Below, in pieces: positions 7,643 to 14,769 of a DNA stretch of 39,248 bases (its first letter is position 1; the number at the start of each line of letters is the position of its first letter). Source of the DNA: a virus; the IMG/VR virus record IMGVR_UViG_3300042924_003079, positions 1 to 39,248 of that record. One strand, given 5' to 3'. The position numbers were made by a program, and so were the translations under genes. The notes below the pieces were generated by a model, which was not told where the DNA came from, did no database searches, and worked only from the letters and a program-made list of their open reading frames with translations.

Positions 7643-8158
7643 TCAGACAAGGAACTCTGTCAAGGCCCCTGTCTGAGGTTTCAGGGTTTCGTAACAATAC
7701 TCAATGTTACATTCATAGAGAACCTTCATCATTAGATTTAGAGATCTTTGATGTGGTCTCTGTTTCCATCCATACCAAGCAGTTTTCTTTCCTGTTGAAT
7801 AGGGTGGAACTTGTCCCACTGAATAATACTGATCTGCAGTTACATCGTAGATTGTTTCACCATCTTGTAACCACCAGTGAGTATCATTCCGATAGTCAAT
7901 TCCACTCATAGGAACTAACTTATCGGTGTCCAACAGGTAGAACAGAGCTTGAGTAGAATGGTAACAGTGTCCGTACATTGGATTTGTTACATTTTCTTCT
8001 CGGTATTTTTTTGTGAGAAGATCAGGACTCAGTTGATTCTGAATCACTTTCATGACTGATTCAGTAATCCCATGAGTATAGAAAAAAGGGAGAAATCTAA
8101 GAGAACGAGTCTCAAAGATTTCATCCCCATTGTATCGGTGTCTTTCAACAACCTTCAT
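7643..8158 (-). CDS. Hypothetical 171-residue protein, possible Cys-His-Asp fold
   Basis: The segments GHCYHSTQALFYLL, NDTHWWLQDG and IYDVTADQYY occur in that order. This is the Cys...His...Asp arrangement of papain/transglutaminase-like folds, so an enzymatic role is possible but unproven. The C-terminal part includes WYGWKQRPHQRSLNLM, which I recall from other cyanophage proteins of unknown function. It has a strong promoter (8186-8214) and an AAGGTGG ribosome-binding site. Confidence 0.65.
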   Translation of the reverse strand: MKVVERHRYNGDEIFETRSLRFLPFFYTHGITESVMKVIQNQLSPDLLTKKYREENVTNPMYGHCYHSTQALFYLLDTDKLVPMSGIDYRNDTHWWLQDGETIYDVTADQYYSVGQVPPYSTGKKTAWYGWKQRPHQRSLNLMMKVLYECNIEYCYETLKPQTGALTEFLV

Positions 8159-8185
8159 TTACCACCTTAAACCATTACCCATTTA

Positions 8186-8214
8186 ATTATACTAGAAGTT
8201 TCGCAGAAGTGCAA
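8186..8214 (-). promoter_or_regulatory. Sigma-70-type promoter, TTGCAC-17-TATAAT
   Basis: TTGCAC (8214-8209) and a perfect TATAAT (8191-8186) are separated by 17 bases on the minus strand. The promoter overlaps the last codons and stop of the 47-residue gene and drives the gene at 8158. Confidence 0.8.
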
Positions 8215-8335
8215 GAGTTTCAGAATCAAACTCTTCACGAATACCAGAATCAGGAAGCCAATCTTCGGGACCAGTTTCCATCATAGATTGATAGAGCTCA
8301 TTTTCATCAAAAGAATCAGAATAAAAGTCGTTCAT
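8192..8335 (-). CDS. Hypothetical 47-residue acidic protein
   Basis: MNDFYSDSFDENELYQSMME and then a Glu/Asp-rich sequence to LALLRNF. It is isolated between two promoters, with its own TTGACA promoter upstream. The region just before the ATG (CACCC) lacks a good ribosome-binding site, which lowers confidence. No family recognised. Confidence 0.5.
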   Translation of the reverse strand: MNDFYSDSFDENELYQSMMETGPEDWLPDSGIREEFDSETLALLRNF

Positions 8336-8358
8336 GGGTGAATCAGTTGAACAAGGCC

Positions 8359-8387
8359 AAAATAGAGTAGTTGGGTTGGAATGTCAA
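8359..8387 (-). promoter_or_regulatory. Sigma-70-type promoter, TTGACA-17-TATTTT
   Basis: A perfect TTGACA (8387-8382) and TATTTT (8364-8359) at 17-base spacing on the minus strand. It lies immediately after the secreted-protein gene and reads into the 47-residue gene. Confidence 0.7.
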
Positions 8388-8393
8388 GGGATC

Positions 8394-8807
8394 TCAGTCC
8401 CATGAAACATTCTGTAATAGTACGCCAGGCATCACATAAGACCAGGCACCAAGACCATCGACACCACCAACTTTATACTCAAACTTGTAAGCAAACTTGT
8501 TGTGTGAGTCCCAAGTCATGAAGCCTTTCTCTTTATCAAACCAGGATTTGATGGTCAAACGGAAGCGATTGGAGTAAATGTTGCGAGTGCGAAGAGCACC
8601 ACCAGTCTCACGAGTTTCAATTACAACGCAGTTATCCATCTGAAACTCATTATTGTACTCTATGGCACATGCACTTTCATATCGGAAAGGCCGATACTCT
8701 TTCTTCTTCTCAACAACTGGTTTTGTTTGAGTAGAAGTTACATTAGATTGTTGTGCAAACGCAGGAGAAGAGAGGAGAATTGCTGCGAGAATTAGAAACT
8801 TTTTCAT
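8394..8807 (-). CDS. Secreted or periplasmic protein with signal peptide
   Basis: 137 residues from ATG 8807. The first 19 residues are a classic Sec signal: KKF, a hydrophobic core LILAAILLSS, then AFA before QQ as the likely signal peptidase I site. The mature part is beta-rich and polar with two Cys (ACAIEYN, DNCVVIE) that could form a disulfide. It is translationally coupled (TGATG) to the membrane coiled-coil protein upstream, so the two may act together at the inner membrane or periplasm. Function unknown. Confidence 0.8.
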   Translation of the reverse strand: MKKFLILAAILLSSPAFAQQSNVTSTQTKPVVEKKKEYRPFRYESACAIEYNNEFQMDNCVVIETRETGGALRTRNIYSNRFRLTIKSWFDKEKGFMTWDSHNKFAYKFEYKVGGVDGLGAWSYVMPGVLLQNVSWD

Positions 8808-9211
8808 CACTTATTCATTTGAAGTGTAGGGACGGGCATCCCACCTTCAGTGGGAACATAGATGGTCACATTACCTTTGTTGGCACCTTCTTCCAGACCA
8901 GTGATATACAGATACTGGAGATACTCACGGTTGTCCTTCAGCGAATTACCAATGATTTGGTTTGCTTTAGCAACACCTTGAGCACGAATCACCTCTGCAT
9001 CAGCAAGTTGTTGAGCACTATCTTTCTTTGCTTGTGCTTCAAGAACTGCAACCTGACGAGTATATTCTGCCTTCTGAAGTTCTGCTTTACCCTGAAGTGA
9101 TTGTGCCCACACATTATAGAGAGGACCAACCACTGCGTTGATTACAAACAATGAGAGAATAAACGAAGCACCAATAATCGTGGCGTTACGCATAGTATTG
9201 TCTTGTGTCAT
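8807..9211 (-). CDS. Membrane-anchored coiled coil resembling an SPFH/prohibitin C-terminus
   Basis: 134 residues. A transmembrane helix at about 11-33 (ATIIGASFILSLFVINAVVG) is followed by an Ala/Gln/Glu-rich coiled coil (about 40-95, with EVIRAQGVAKANQII) and a tail containing IYVPTEGGMP. The coiled coil and its short tail resemble the region after the band-7 domain in prohibitin-like proteins, but the band-7 domain is absent. The full SPFH protein is at 25884-26702. It could pair with that protein, which is an inference. Confidence 0.7.
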   Translation of the reverse strand: MTQDNTMRNATIIGASFILSLFVINAVVGPLYNVWAQSLQGKAELQKAEYTRQVAVLEAQAKKDSAQQLADAEVIRAQGVAKANQIIGNSLKDNREYLQYLYITGLEEGANKGNVTIYVPTEGGMPVPTLQMNK

Positions 9212-9348
9212 TTAGTTTCTCCAACATAAACATAGTCAGGATGTTTGGCTTTGAAAGCCTCGACTTGTTCTTCGGTCTTAAGAAAGACGGAAAGAGTAGT
9301 GTTCGGATGTTCTTTGAAGTAATACTTCACTTGAATGAGGTCTTTCAT
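9208..9348 (-). CDS. Hypothetical 46-residue protein
   Basis: The frame reads MKDLIQVKYYFKEHPNTTLS and ends HPDYVYVGETK. The start is uncertain: ATG 9348 lies one base after the upstream stop (TGATATG) and fits the tight spacing here, while an in-frame ATG at 9372 would overlap by 23 bases with AAAGG just ahead of it. No family recognised. Confidence 0.55.
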   Translation of the reverse strand: MKDLIQVKYYFKEHPNTTLSVFLKTEEQVEAFKAKHPDYVYVGETK

Positions 9349-9349
9349 A

Positions 9350-9742
9350 TCACGCAGGGATTTGTTCTTCATTACCTTTAGGAGTATAACACTTCCACTC
9401 ACCATCGGCAAAGAGGTAGGCGTAATCAGACCAAGAATCATTCACAGAACTGATAAAAGATTGGAACGAATTGTGCAGATTAGGTTCTACATCTTGATCT
9501 TCTTGACCACGCTCAACATAATAAAGAGTGCGGTGTTCTTCCATCTTCATGTGATTCCAGTCAGTGTCAGTCCACAGAGAACTGATGTCTCCACCATCAA
9601 TCAACTCTGCAGCTTTCTCGTAAGAGTTGAAGTGTTCTTTCAGTTTCTTACCATTCCACTCGGGATAGCCGTCCCAGTGACAATACACCGAGAGGACAGA
9701 GCCATCTTTAAGTTGAACACCGATGCGAGAACGAGTTGCCAT
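9350..9742 (-). CDS. Conserved phage hypothetical, 130 residues
   Basis: Begins MATRSRIGVQLKDGSVLSVY, followed by CHWDGYPEWNG and a polar C-terminus. I recall similar N-termini in phage and bacterial proteins of unknown function. The beta-strand pattern with a WDGYP turn suggests a compact soluble fold. No catalytic motif can be named. Confidence 0.75.
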   Translation of the reverse strand: MATRSRIGVQLKDGSVLSVYCHWDGYPEWNGKKLKEHFNSYEKAAELIDGGDISSLWTDTDWNHMKMEEHRTLYYVERGQEDQDVEPNLHNSFQSFISSVNDSWSDYAYLFADGEWKCYTPKGNEEQIPA

Positions 9743-9765
9743 GTGTTTGATTGATTACTTGGCTA

Positions 9766-9954
9766 CTATGACGCATCAGTGAGTCCTGGGGCGTCCTCAG
9801 TGGACAGTTTGGAAAGTGTCCTCTCGCACTCTTGTATAATACAATCAATAAAATCTTGTTCCGTCCAGGTATTCAGAATACTTTCAAGTGGATCATTTTC
9901 ATCCCATGAAATTGTAAACGAACCATCTTGTTCTTCTTTAACATCAATTGCCAT
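9766..9954 (-). CDS. Hypothetical 62-residue protein, paralogue of 32707-32889
   Basis: Start ATG 9954 gives MAIDVKEEQDGSFTISWDEN; further in-frame ATGs at 9960 and 9963 would overlap the upstream gene more. The core EEQDGSFTISWDENDP matches EEKDGSFTVEWDSDDP in the gene at 32707-32889, and both continue into a short acidic helix. Function unknown. Confidence 0.7.
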   Translation of the reverse strand: MAIDVKEEQDGSFTISWDENDPLESILNTWTEQDFIDCIIQECERTLSKLSTEDAPGLTDAS

Positions 9955-10291
9955 AATCATCATCCCATGGAGCTTTACGATTTAAGATTTCTCGGAATCT
10001 TTCTTGTACTTCTGGATCTGGTGGTTGATTCAGTCTTTCAACAAGTGCATCAAAGTCTTTTGCAGGAAGCACAATGCGTTCAGGTGGCCAAGAACCTTTA
10101 CCCCAATACTCTTCAAACTTGTGAACATATTCCATATGATCCCAACCATGATTGAGAGAGAACCAAAACTCTTTCCAAACATAATAGTCATCAAATCGGA
10201 AACCTTCATGACTAATCAAACGAAACCACCACCAAAATGGAGTATAACGAAGAAATCTATTGGAGATAATCCACTTGTTAATTAAGACCAT
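9944..10291 (-). CDS. Aromatic-rich hypothetical, 115 residues
   Basis: Very rich in Trp, Phe and Tyr (for example RYTPFWWWFRLISHEG and VWKEFWFSLNHGWDHMEY). The FRFDDYYVWKEFWFSLNHGW segment resembles FGYDDFWEALSWGWCCEY in the next gene upstream (10282-10512), so they are probably paralogues. The Trp are spread through charged sequence rather than forming a membrane helix. Function unknown. Confidence 0.7.
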   Translation of the reverse strand: MVLINKWIISNRFLRYTPFWWWFRLISHEGFRFDDYYVWKEFWFSLNHGWDHMEYVHKFEEYWGKGSWPPERIVLPAKDFDALVERLNQPPDPEVQERFREILNRKAPWDDDYGN

Positions 10292-10512
10292 CTACCTAAC
10301 CTCAACTTACGCTCAGGTGAAATACGAGGATTATAAGGATCATCATAAGGATAGATGTATTCGCAACACCAACCCCACGATAATGCCTCCCAAAAGTCAT
10401 CATATCCAAAATGATTCATGGTAACACGACAATCTAGAATATACCTAATGTGAAAAAATCCCTCACGGAACCACTCCCATTTGGTCATCTGCCAGTATTC
10501 TTTCCAGGTCAT
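10282..10512 (-). CDS. Aromatic-rich hypothetical, 76 residues
   Basis: Eight Trp in 76 residues, with clusters TWKEYWQMTKWEWF and ALSWGWCCEYIYPYDDPYNP. It overlaps the downstream paralogue by 10 bases and the upstream gene by ATGA. No family recognised. Confidence 0.7.
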   Translation of the reverse strand: MTWKEYWQMTKWEWFREGFFHIRYILDCRVTMNHFGYDDFWEALSWGWCCEYIYPYDDPYNPRISPERKLRLGRWS

Positions 10513-10697
10513 ACTGTCTCATCACTCCAGTAGTATTTTAGTTGATCACCAGTGATATTCAAATGATAAATCTTACCATCTTGTGTATAAACACCAATCC
10601 ACAGTGTTCGTTCATTCATACTTTCCAGATGAAACAACTTCACCTCTTCCAGTACGATTTCATCAGGATTTTCAGTCCAATTTACTAATTTAGTCAT
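10509..10697 (-). CDS. Hypothetical 62-residue protein
   Basis: MTKLVNWTENPDEIVLEEVK, then a beta-like LWIGVYTQDGKIYHLNI. It is a small soluble protein with ATGA overlaps on both sides in the microgene array. Function unknown. Confidence 0.7.
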   Translation of the reverse strand: MTKLVNWTENPDEIVLEEVKLFHLESMNERTLWIGVYTQDGKIYHLNITGDQLKYYWSDETV

Positions 10698-10993
10698 GAG
10701 TAATTAACGTGTAGATGTGCTTGCCATGTGAATGCAGGTTGATCACGGCGATGTACTTGAACTTTTACATGATTTGGTATCAGTTCAGCATACTTTTCCA
10801 TGAACTCTTCTTCAGTCAGTTCATCGCAACCACGCAAGTAATGATCATCAGGTACAAACTTTGCGAATCGTTCATACTCACGGTCTCGATCAATTAATTG
10901 ATAGTTACGACAAATTTGTAGCCAATACGATCTACCCTCACCAGTAGCAAAGTAATCAATAGCAAAGAAACGATAGAATGGTTTATCGCTCAT
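10694..10993 (-). CDS. Hypothetical 99-residue protein sharing a domain with 11345-11929
   Basis: Most of the protein aligns by eye with the C-terminal half of the protein at 11345-11929: YFATGEG with YFLSGEG, EEFMEKYAELIPNHVKVQ with EAFFDKYSLMIPHGLIKL, and terminal AHLHVNYS with TKLHYNFP. It appears to be the stand-alone form of that domain. Function unknown. Confidence 0.7.
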   Translation of the reverse strand: MSDKPFYRFFAIDYFATGEGRSYWLQICRNYQLIDRDREYERFAKFVPDDHYLRGCDELTEEEFMEKYAELIPNHVKVQVHRRDQPAFTWQAHLHVNYS

Positions 10994-11291
10994 TATTTTC
11001 CCTCACTCGTTCTAGAAACTTAGTTGCTTGATTGTCTAATTGTTCGATCAGATCTTCAATATCACTGATAGAAATATGAGTGTATTCATCATTCAGATAT
11101 TCACAGCGTATGGCATCAATCATACACTGTAGAGTAATCATTTGTGTATGTTCTGGTGTAATGGGTGTGCCGTGAGGCAACCCAGCACATTCCATATTGT
11201 AGTAATCATTATATCGTTGTAGAACACGATTACTTTTTTCTCTACGTTCTGCTTCTTCAAACATAGCATCGGGATAAGGTTCACAATCCAT
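10983..11291 (-). CDS. Hypothetical 102-residue helical protein
   Basis: ATG 11291 gives MDCEPYPDAMFEEAERREKS; the frame extends upstream only through a TTG codon. Charged helices dominate. The 3' end overlaps the next gene by 11 bases. The 53 bases upstream contain TATAAAAG, a weak late-promoter-like match. Function unknown. Confidence 0.7.
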   Translation of the reverse strand: MDCEPYPDAMFEEAERREKSNRVLQRYNDYYNMECAGLPHGTPITPEHTQMITLQCMIDAIRCEYLNDEYTHISISDIEDLIEQLDNQATKFLERVRENNER

Positions 11292-11344
11292 TGTTCTTAC
11301 CAATTTAGATTTCAAAAATACTTTTATATTATTACTAACGTTAC

Positions 11345-11929
11345 TTATGGAAAATTGTAGTGAAGCTTAGTTTTGAAAGTAAGATCACATGGTTTGTCTT
11401 TAAGTTTAATGAGACCATGTGGAATCATAAGAGAATACTTATCAAAGAATGCTTCACGAGTATGAAGTCCAAGATTATACAAAGATGATGCACCAAACTC
11501 TTCGTAAAACTCTTTAACAGCACGATAAGCCTGAGTCGTAACCAATTCCTTGGGTCCGTCAGACAAAGAATCAAAATCATTTTCACATGGTAAAGCCTGG
11601 GTCATTAGTAAACAAGTGACATGACCTTCTCCTGAAAGAAAATAGGAGGATTCCATAAACATCCACTTCTCATCTTCTCTGATATTACCATAAATGTCAA
11701 TGTAATTTTCTACACATGACTCACTCAGTAAAGTAAGATTTTCTTTGTGTTTTTTATTTAATTTTTCAATCGATTTTACTCCTTTAGTTTCGGAAAGTAA
11801 ATTACAATACTCAGAGATATCTTTGATTACAGTTTGAATTGATTTTGATTGTAGTGATTCTTCTACTTTTTTAAAGTATAGTTCAGCAGCAGTTACTTTA
11901 CTCTCAGTTTCAGTTGTTAATTCAGTCAT
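11345..11929 (-). CDS. Two-part hypothetical, 194 residues
   Basis: The N-terminal half (about 1-95) is helical and Lys/Glu/Ser-rich. The C-terminal half (about 100-194) is the domain shared with the gene at 10694-10993, ending LHYNFP. The start is an ATGACTGA junction overlapping the upstream stop. Function unknown. Confidence 0.75.
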   Translation of the reverse strand: MTELTTETESKVTAAELYFKKVEESLQSKSIQTVIKDISEYCNLLSETKGVKSIEKLNKKHKENLTLLSESCVENYIDIYGNIREDEKWMFMESSYFLSGEGHVTCLLMTQALPCENDFDSLSDGPKELVTTQAYRAVKEFYEEFGASSLYNLGLHTREAFFDKYSLMIPHGLIKLKDKPCDLTFKTKLHYNFP

Positions 11930-12206
11930 CTTTTGCGAGTTCTTCTAGGGCCTCATTATATTTTATATTATATCCTTTCGCAAGTTTCCTCAGTTTCTCT
12001 TTGCCGTAATCAGTGAGTTCGTGTTTTTTATTGCGAAGTTCTTCTACTTCTTCTTGTGATAAGTTCAACCAAGGGAAATCATCAGGAACTGGAAGATTAT
12101 GAGTTTCTTGTTTCATTTTTTCAGTTTCCTCTTTGATTCTCTGAGTTTCTTCCCTTATCTCTTTCGTGCGTCTCTCCATTGGTTCTAACCAAGAATAATC
12201 AGTCAT
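11922..12206 (-). CDS. Charged coiled-coil hypothetical, 94 residues
   Basis: ATG 12206 (MTDYSWLEPMERR) is the likely start; the 32 codons upstream in frame overlap the gene at 12199-12351. Residues 12-40 (TKEIREETQRIKEETEKMKQ) form a strong coiled-coil heptad run. The C-terminus is Lys/Glu-rich. Function unknown. Confidence 0.7.
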   Translation of the reverse strand: MTDYSWLEPMERRTKEIREETQRIKEETEKMKQETHNLPVPDDFPWLNLSQEEVEELRNKKHELTDYGKEKLRKLAKGYNIKYNEALEELAKDD

Positions 12207-12351
12207 TAAAACTCTCCTGAAATGTTTTCCAACCTTCATCCAGTCGTTTCTCTGCCCAACCCCATGAACCGTGCTCCATACCATCAATCTGGGCACAATC
12301 AATCTCAGATTTGATTAGTTCACGAAGCATTTTGATTTGTTCGTCAGTCAT
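12199..12351 (-). CDS. Hypothetical 50-residue protein
   Basis: MTDEQIKMLRELIKSEIDCA, then GSWGWAEKRLDEGWKTFQ. It shares its start context and MTDEQI opening with the 71-residue protein at 16234-16449. It is joined to its neighbours by ATGA upstream and an 8-base ATGACTGA overlap downstream. Function unknown. Confidence 0.6.
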   Translation of the reverse strand: MTDEQIKMLRELIKSEIDCAQIDGMEHGSWGWAEKRLDEGWKTFQESFND

Positions 12352-13079
12352 CGTAGCATCTCCTTCATTTTATTGAGACAATGATTAAATCCATCAACAA
12401 GTAGTTCGGTATCTACATTCTGACTTCCTGCTGCTGATTGTTCTTTCGGCAACCATCTTTCCACCAAATCCACAAACTCATCACAACAATTAAAAGAATA
12501 ACCAAGTTCATTCCTTACCATATTATAGAGTTTTTGAGATTTATATTTCTCCACCAACCTATTCACAACCTCATCGGTAATGTATGAAGCAGGATTATCT
12601 TTTTCATCCCACTCTACTTCATCATAATGTTCAGGTTCATCAACTACATCATCATATTTCCCCTTCTTCACATCATTAAACCACATACCTTCAAGCAGAC
12701 GATGAGTTTCACCATCAGTAATAGCAACCATTACCACACCATCAACAGTATGCTTTCTCTTAGACCAATTATGACTTCCATCATTAAATTCAAGACGAAG
12801 ATATTCCTCATAATTATAAGAGACAATCTCAAACTTTCCACCATAATCAAAAGTCATTTTGGGTTGAGATTTATGTGTCTCAATCTCTTTGAGGAGTTCC
12901 AGTTTCTTTTGAAGCACTTTGATTTCTGCTTCGGTCTTTTCAATATCAGATTTGAAAGTCATTTGTTTCAGGTAAGGAGTAGCATCCATCACACCATCTT
13001 TGATTGCTTGTTTAAAAGCATTACGCAATCCATCGGCAACTTGCTCTGGTGTTTGTGGAGTTGGTTGAAATTCAGTCAT
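12348..13079 (-). CDS. Hypothetical 243-residue protein with central coiled coil
   Basis: ATG 13079 (MTEFQPTPQTPEQVADGLRN) is preferred because the upstream gene ends inside it (GATGACTGA) and GGTGG stands about nine bases ahead. Residues 45-75 are a Lys/Glu coiled coil, residues 80-130 are beta-rich, and an acidic segment (DDVVDEPEHYDEVEWDEKD) precedes a helical C-terminus. It is the largest protein of the microgene array. Function unknown. Confidence 0.75.
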   Translation of the reverse strand: MTEFQPTPQTPEQVADGLRNAFKQAIKDGVMDATPYLKQMTFKSDIEKTEAEIKVLQKKLELLKEIETHKSQPKMTFDYGGKFEIVSYNYEEYLRLEFNDGSHNWSKRKHTVDGVVMVAITDGETHRLLEGMWFNDVKKGKYDDVVDEPEHYDEVEWDEKDNPASYITDEVVNRLVEKYKSQKLYNMVRNELGYSFNCCDEFVDLVERWLPKEQSAAGSQNVDTELLVDGFNHCLNKMKEMLR

Positions 13080-13257
13080 CTTTTGTTCCACCATAATAAT
13101 GTTGTGCGTTGAGTGTTCTCCACATTATAATCTGCTCAAAACATTCCCCAAGATTGCGACAAACAAAACTATCTTCATCCACCCCATCTGGACCATCCCA
13201 TATTGTAGCAGTATATCCCTTCGTAGGATGTGGAGTATAAGTGATTTCAATTTTCAT
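13072..13257 (-). CDS. Hypothetical 61-residue protein with YYGGTKDD tail
   Basis: Beta-like N-terminus (MKIEITYTPHPTKGYTATIW), a helix with CFEQIIMW and a terminal YYGGTKDD. The codons of that tail double as the ribosome-binding site and start of the next gene. The protein at 37889-38086 ends almost identically (FYGGTKND) in the same arrangement. Function unknown. Confidence 0.7.
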   Translation of the reverse strand: MKIEITYTPHPTKGYTATIWDGPDGVDEDSFVCRNLGECFEQIIMWRTLNAQHYYGGTKDD

Positions 13258-13520
13258 CGTTCATTATAAAATACAAATCCTGTTGATGTCTTTTCGCAAT
13301 AGTAATAATACTCCTGAAATACACCATTCATAAAGTCTTCAAGTGTTTCCAGTTCATCACTGCCAGTTGAATGATAACAGTCTAACACAAAATCCTGATA
13401 CTCACCAACAAAACCACAGAAACGGTCAGGAAACTTTGAAATACTTTTGTCTGGGAACAGTTCATAGTATGTGTCTAATACTTCCTGTCCGTATTCTTCT
13501 AGGATTTCTTCAAGTGTCAT
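13254..13520 (-). CDS. Acidic hypothetical, 88 residues
   Basis: MTLEEILEEYGQEVLDTYYE opens an acidic helical protein with a Tyr cluster near the end (FQEYYYYCEKT). It overlaps both neighbours. Function unknown. Confidence 0.7.
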   Translation of the reverse strand: MTLEEILEEYGQEVLDTYYELFPDKSISKFPDRFCGFVGEYQDFVLDCYHSTGSDELETLEDFMNGVFQEYYYYCEKTSTGFVFYNER

Positions 13521-13695
13521 AGGGCTGTTGGGGGTCTTTTTTCCAAACTTCTTTGTATGTAATCCAAGGCTCTACACCAGTTTCCATTTGTGCAGTCCAG
13601 TGGTATCCATTCTCATCAACCGCATCAAGATAATGAATGCGTGTCTTGGGATCAATTGTACGGGTAATATGTGTGAATTTTACTCGTTCAGTCAT
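13510..13695 (-). CDS. Hypothetical 61-residue protein
   Basis: MTERVKFTHITRTIDPKTRI and then YLDAVDENGYHWTAQ suggest a small all-beta fold. It ends KKDPQQPYDT. Overlaps of 11 bases downstream and ATGA upstream. Function unknown. Confidence 0.7.
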   Translation of the reverse strand: MTERVKFTHITRTIDPKTRIHYLDAVDENGYHWTAQMETGVEPWITYKEVWKKDPQQPYDT

Positions 13696-13919
13696 TTTTT
13701 ATCACCCCATAGTTGCTCAAAATACTTACCATCTCTACCACAATACATCTCAAAATGTCTGGCATCTTTACAACTTTCACTTTTTTTGTCTCCAGTCACC
13801 AAATCACCAGTTATGATTGGGTTGTAACACCTATCAAGTGAGTTGTTCCTAAAAAGATGACCTAACCAACTTTTCTTATAGTGGAGACAATCTTTACATA
13901 GTTTGCGTTGTTCAGTCAT
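13692..13919 (-). CDS. Cys-rich small protein, probable zinc-binding
   Basis: ATG 13919 gives MTEQRKLCKDCLHYKKSWLG. CKDC near residue 8, then single Cys at about 32, 50 and 60 with a CGRDGKYFEQ ending, matches the layout of small phage zinc-ribbon-like proteins. It starts in an ATGACTGA junction. Zinc binding is inferred. Confidence 0.7.
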   Translation of the reverse strand: MTEQRKLCKDCLHYKKSWLGHLFRNNSLDRCYNPIITGDLVTGDKKSESCKDARHFEMYCGRDGKYFEQLWGDKK

Positions 13920-14146
13920 TTGATCGTCACAGTTTGATTTTTGATTTGGCAAAGACGGGAAAGATTATCACCCGCAGTAGCAACTTGGAAGAAGTTGTAG
14001 TTAGTCCCACACTGTTCGTTGAGTGCTTGTTGAGTTGTAATGACATTCACAACTCCTGTGATGGGAGCAGCAAGAAGAACCAAAACAACAGTACCAACAA
14101 TCAAAACAGTCCAAGCATCCATAAAATCAAAGTTGTTGCGTTTCAT
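13916..14146 (-). CDS. Single-pass membrane protein, 76 residues
   Basis: ATG 14146 (MKRNNFDFMDAW) has a near-perfect AGAGGAGA ribosome-binding site. A transmembrane helix spans about 12-35 (TVLIVGTVVLVLLAAPITGV). The C-terminal part holds two Cys (EQCGTNYNF, RLCQIKN) that could form a disulfide if exported. The hydrophobic helix could also be an uncleaved signal. Function unknown. Confidence 0.75.
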   Translation of the reverse strand: MKRNNFDFMDAWTVLIVGTVVLVLLAAPITGVVNVITTQQALNEQCGTNYNFFQVATAGDNLSRLCQIKNQTVTIK

Positions 14147-14147
14147 T

Positions 14148-14339
14148 TCAGTTCTCCTCTTGATGACGGAATACTTTAGCAAACTCTTCTGCTGCCTCAA
14201 ATGCAAGTTCAGCACCGAACTTGAACACTTCTCGTCGTTCTTGTTCAGTAATACTTTGCATATTAGAACAAGTTTTCAACCACTCAACATAGAGTGTTTG
14301 TCCTAAATCAACAAATCGTTCTTGAGAGAAGTCAGTCAT
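14148..14339 (-). CDS. Hypothetical 63-residue helical protein
   Basis: ATG 14339 gives MTDFSQERFVDLGQTLYVEW. The rest is helical with a Glu/Ala-rich end (AAEEFAKVFRHQEEN). The last codons carry the AGGAG used by the downstream membrane-protein gene. Function unknown. Confidence 0.65.
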   Translation of the reverse strand: MTDFSQERFVDLGQTLYVEWLKTCSNMQSITEQERREVFKFGAELAFEAAEEFAKVFRHQEEN

Positions 14340-14340
14340 T

Positions 14341-14514
14341 TCAGTTCTGGTGTTGTTTGAGGTGAAGTTGGATACATTCCATAACATCATCAAGTGTAGA
14401 AGCACTACCATCATAGTAGTAATCCATATTCATTACATCTGTGACTTTGAGTTTGTAATAAAAATCCCCATCAGATGAATACTGATGAATGATGATGTCA
14501 GTTTCGTAGTGCAT
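14341..14514 (-). CDS. Hypothetical 57-residue protein
   Basis: MHYETDIIIHQYSSDGDFYY, a Tyr/Asp-rich segment (VMNMDYYYDGSASTLDD), then a helix ending QLHLKQHQN. ATG 14514 shares a base with the upstream stop (TGATG). Function unknown. Confidence 0.6.
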   Translation of the reverse strand: MHYETDIIIHQYSSDGDFYYKLKVTDVMNMDYYYDGSASTLDDVMECIQLHLKQHQN

Positions 14515-14717
14515 CAGTTCTTAAAAAGTTTGTAGATTGCGTCTGCAACTGCGAGTGCCTCTTCTTTTTCCATAGTAATGTGAGTATGTCGTTTTCCATC
14601 TTGCCAATAGGAAATAGTACAACCATCCATACTGGTGACAATATTTGAATCTTCAACTGTATAATACCATTCCTCATCAGGAAGGATGTTGATGCAGGTG
14701 CTGGTGTCAATTGCCAT
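14514..14717 (-). CDS. Hypothetical 67-residue protein
   Basis: MAIDTSTCINILPDEEWYYT, a beta-like middle (CTISYWQDGKRHTHITM) and a C-terminal helix. It is the first gene after the terminator-promoter unit at 14743-14776 and has an AAAGGA ribosome-binding site, so it should be the best-expressed gene of this sub-operon. Function unknown. Confidence 0.7.
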   Translation of the reverse strand: MAIDTSTCINILPDEEWYYTVEDSNIVTSMDGCTISYWQDGKRHTHITMEKEEALAVADAIYKLFKN

Positions 14718-14742
14718 TTGGAGTTCCTTTGTGTATGAATGT

Positions 14743-14769
14743 ATTATAAGGCAAAAAGGGGTCTTGTGG
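14743..14769 (-). promoter_or_regulatory. Promoter with TATAAT directly after terminator
   Basis: A perfect TATAAT (14748-14743) follows the T-tract as TTTTTGCCTTATAATA. With 16-base spacing the -35 would be TCCACA, matching TTGACA at four of six positions and covering the hairpin loop. It drives the gene at 14717. Confidence 0.6.

Noticed and set aside
12207-12302. Upstream extension of the coiled-coil gene at 11922-12206
   Set aside because: It overlaps the 50-residue MTDEQI gene in another frame; ATG 12206 lies in the standard ATGACTGA junction.
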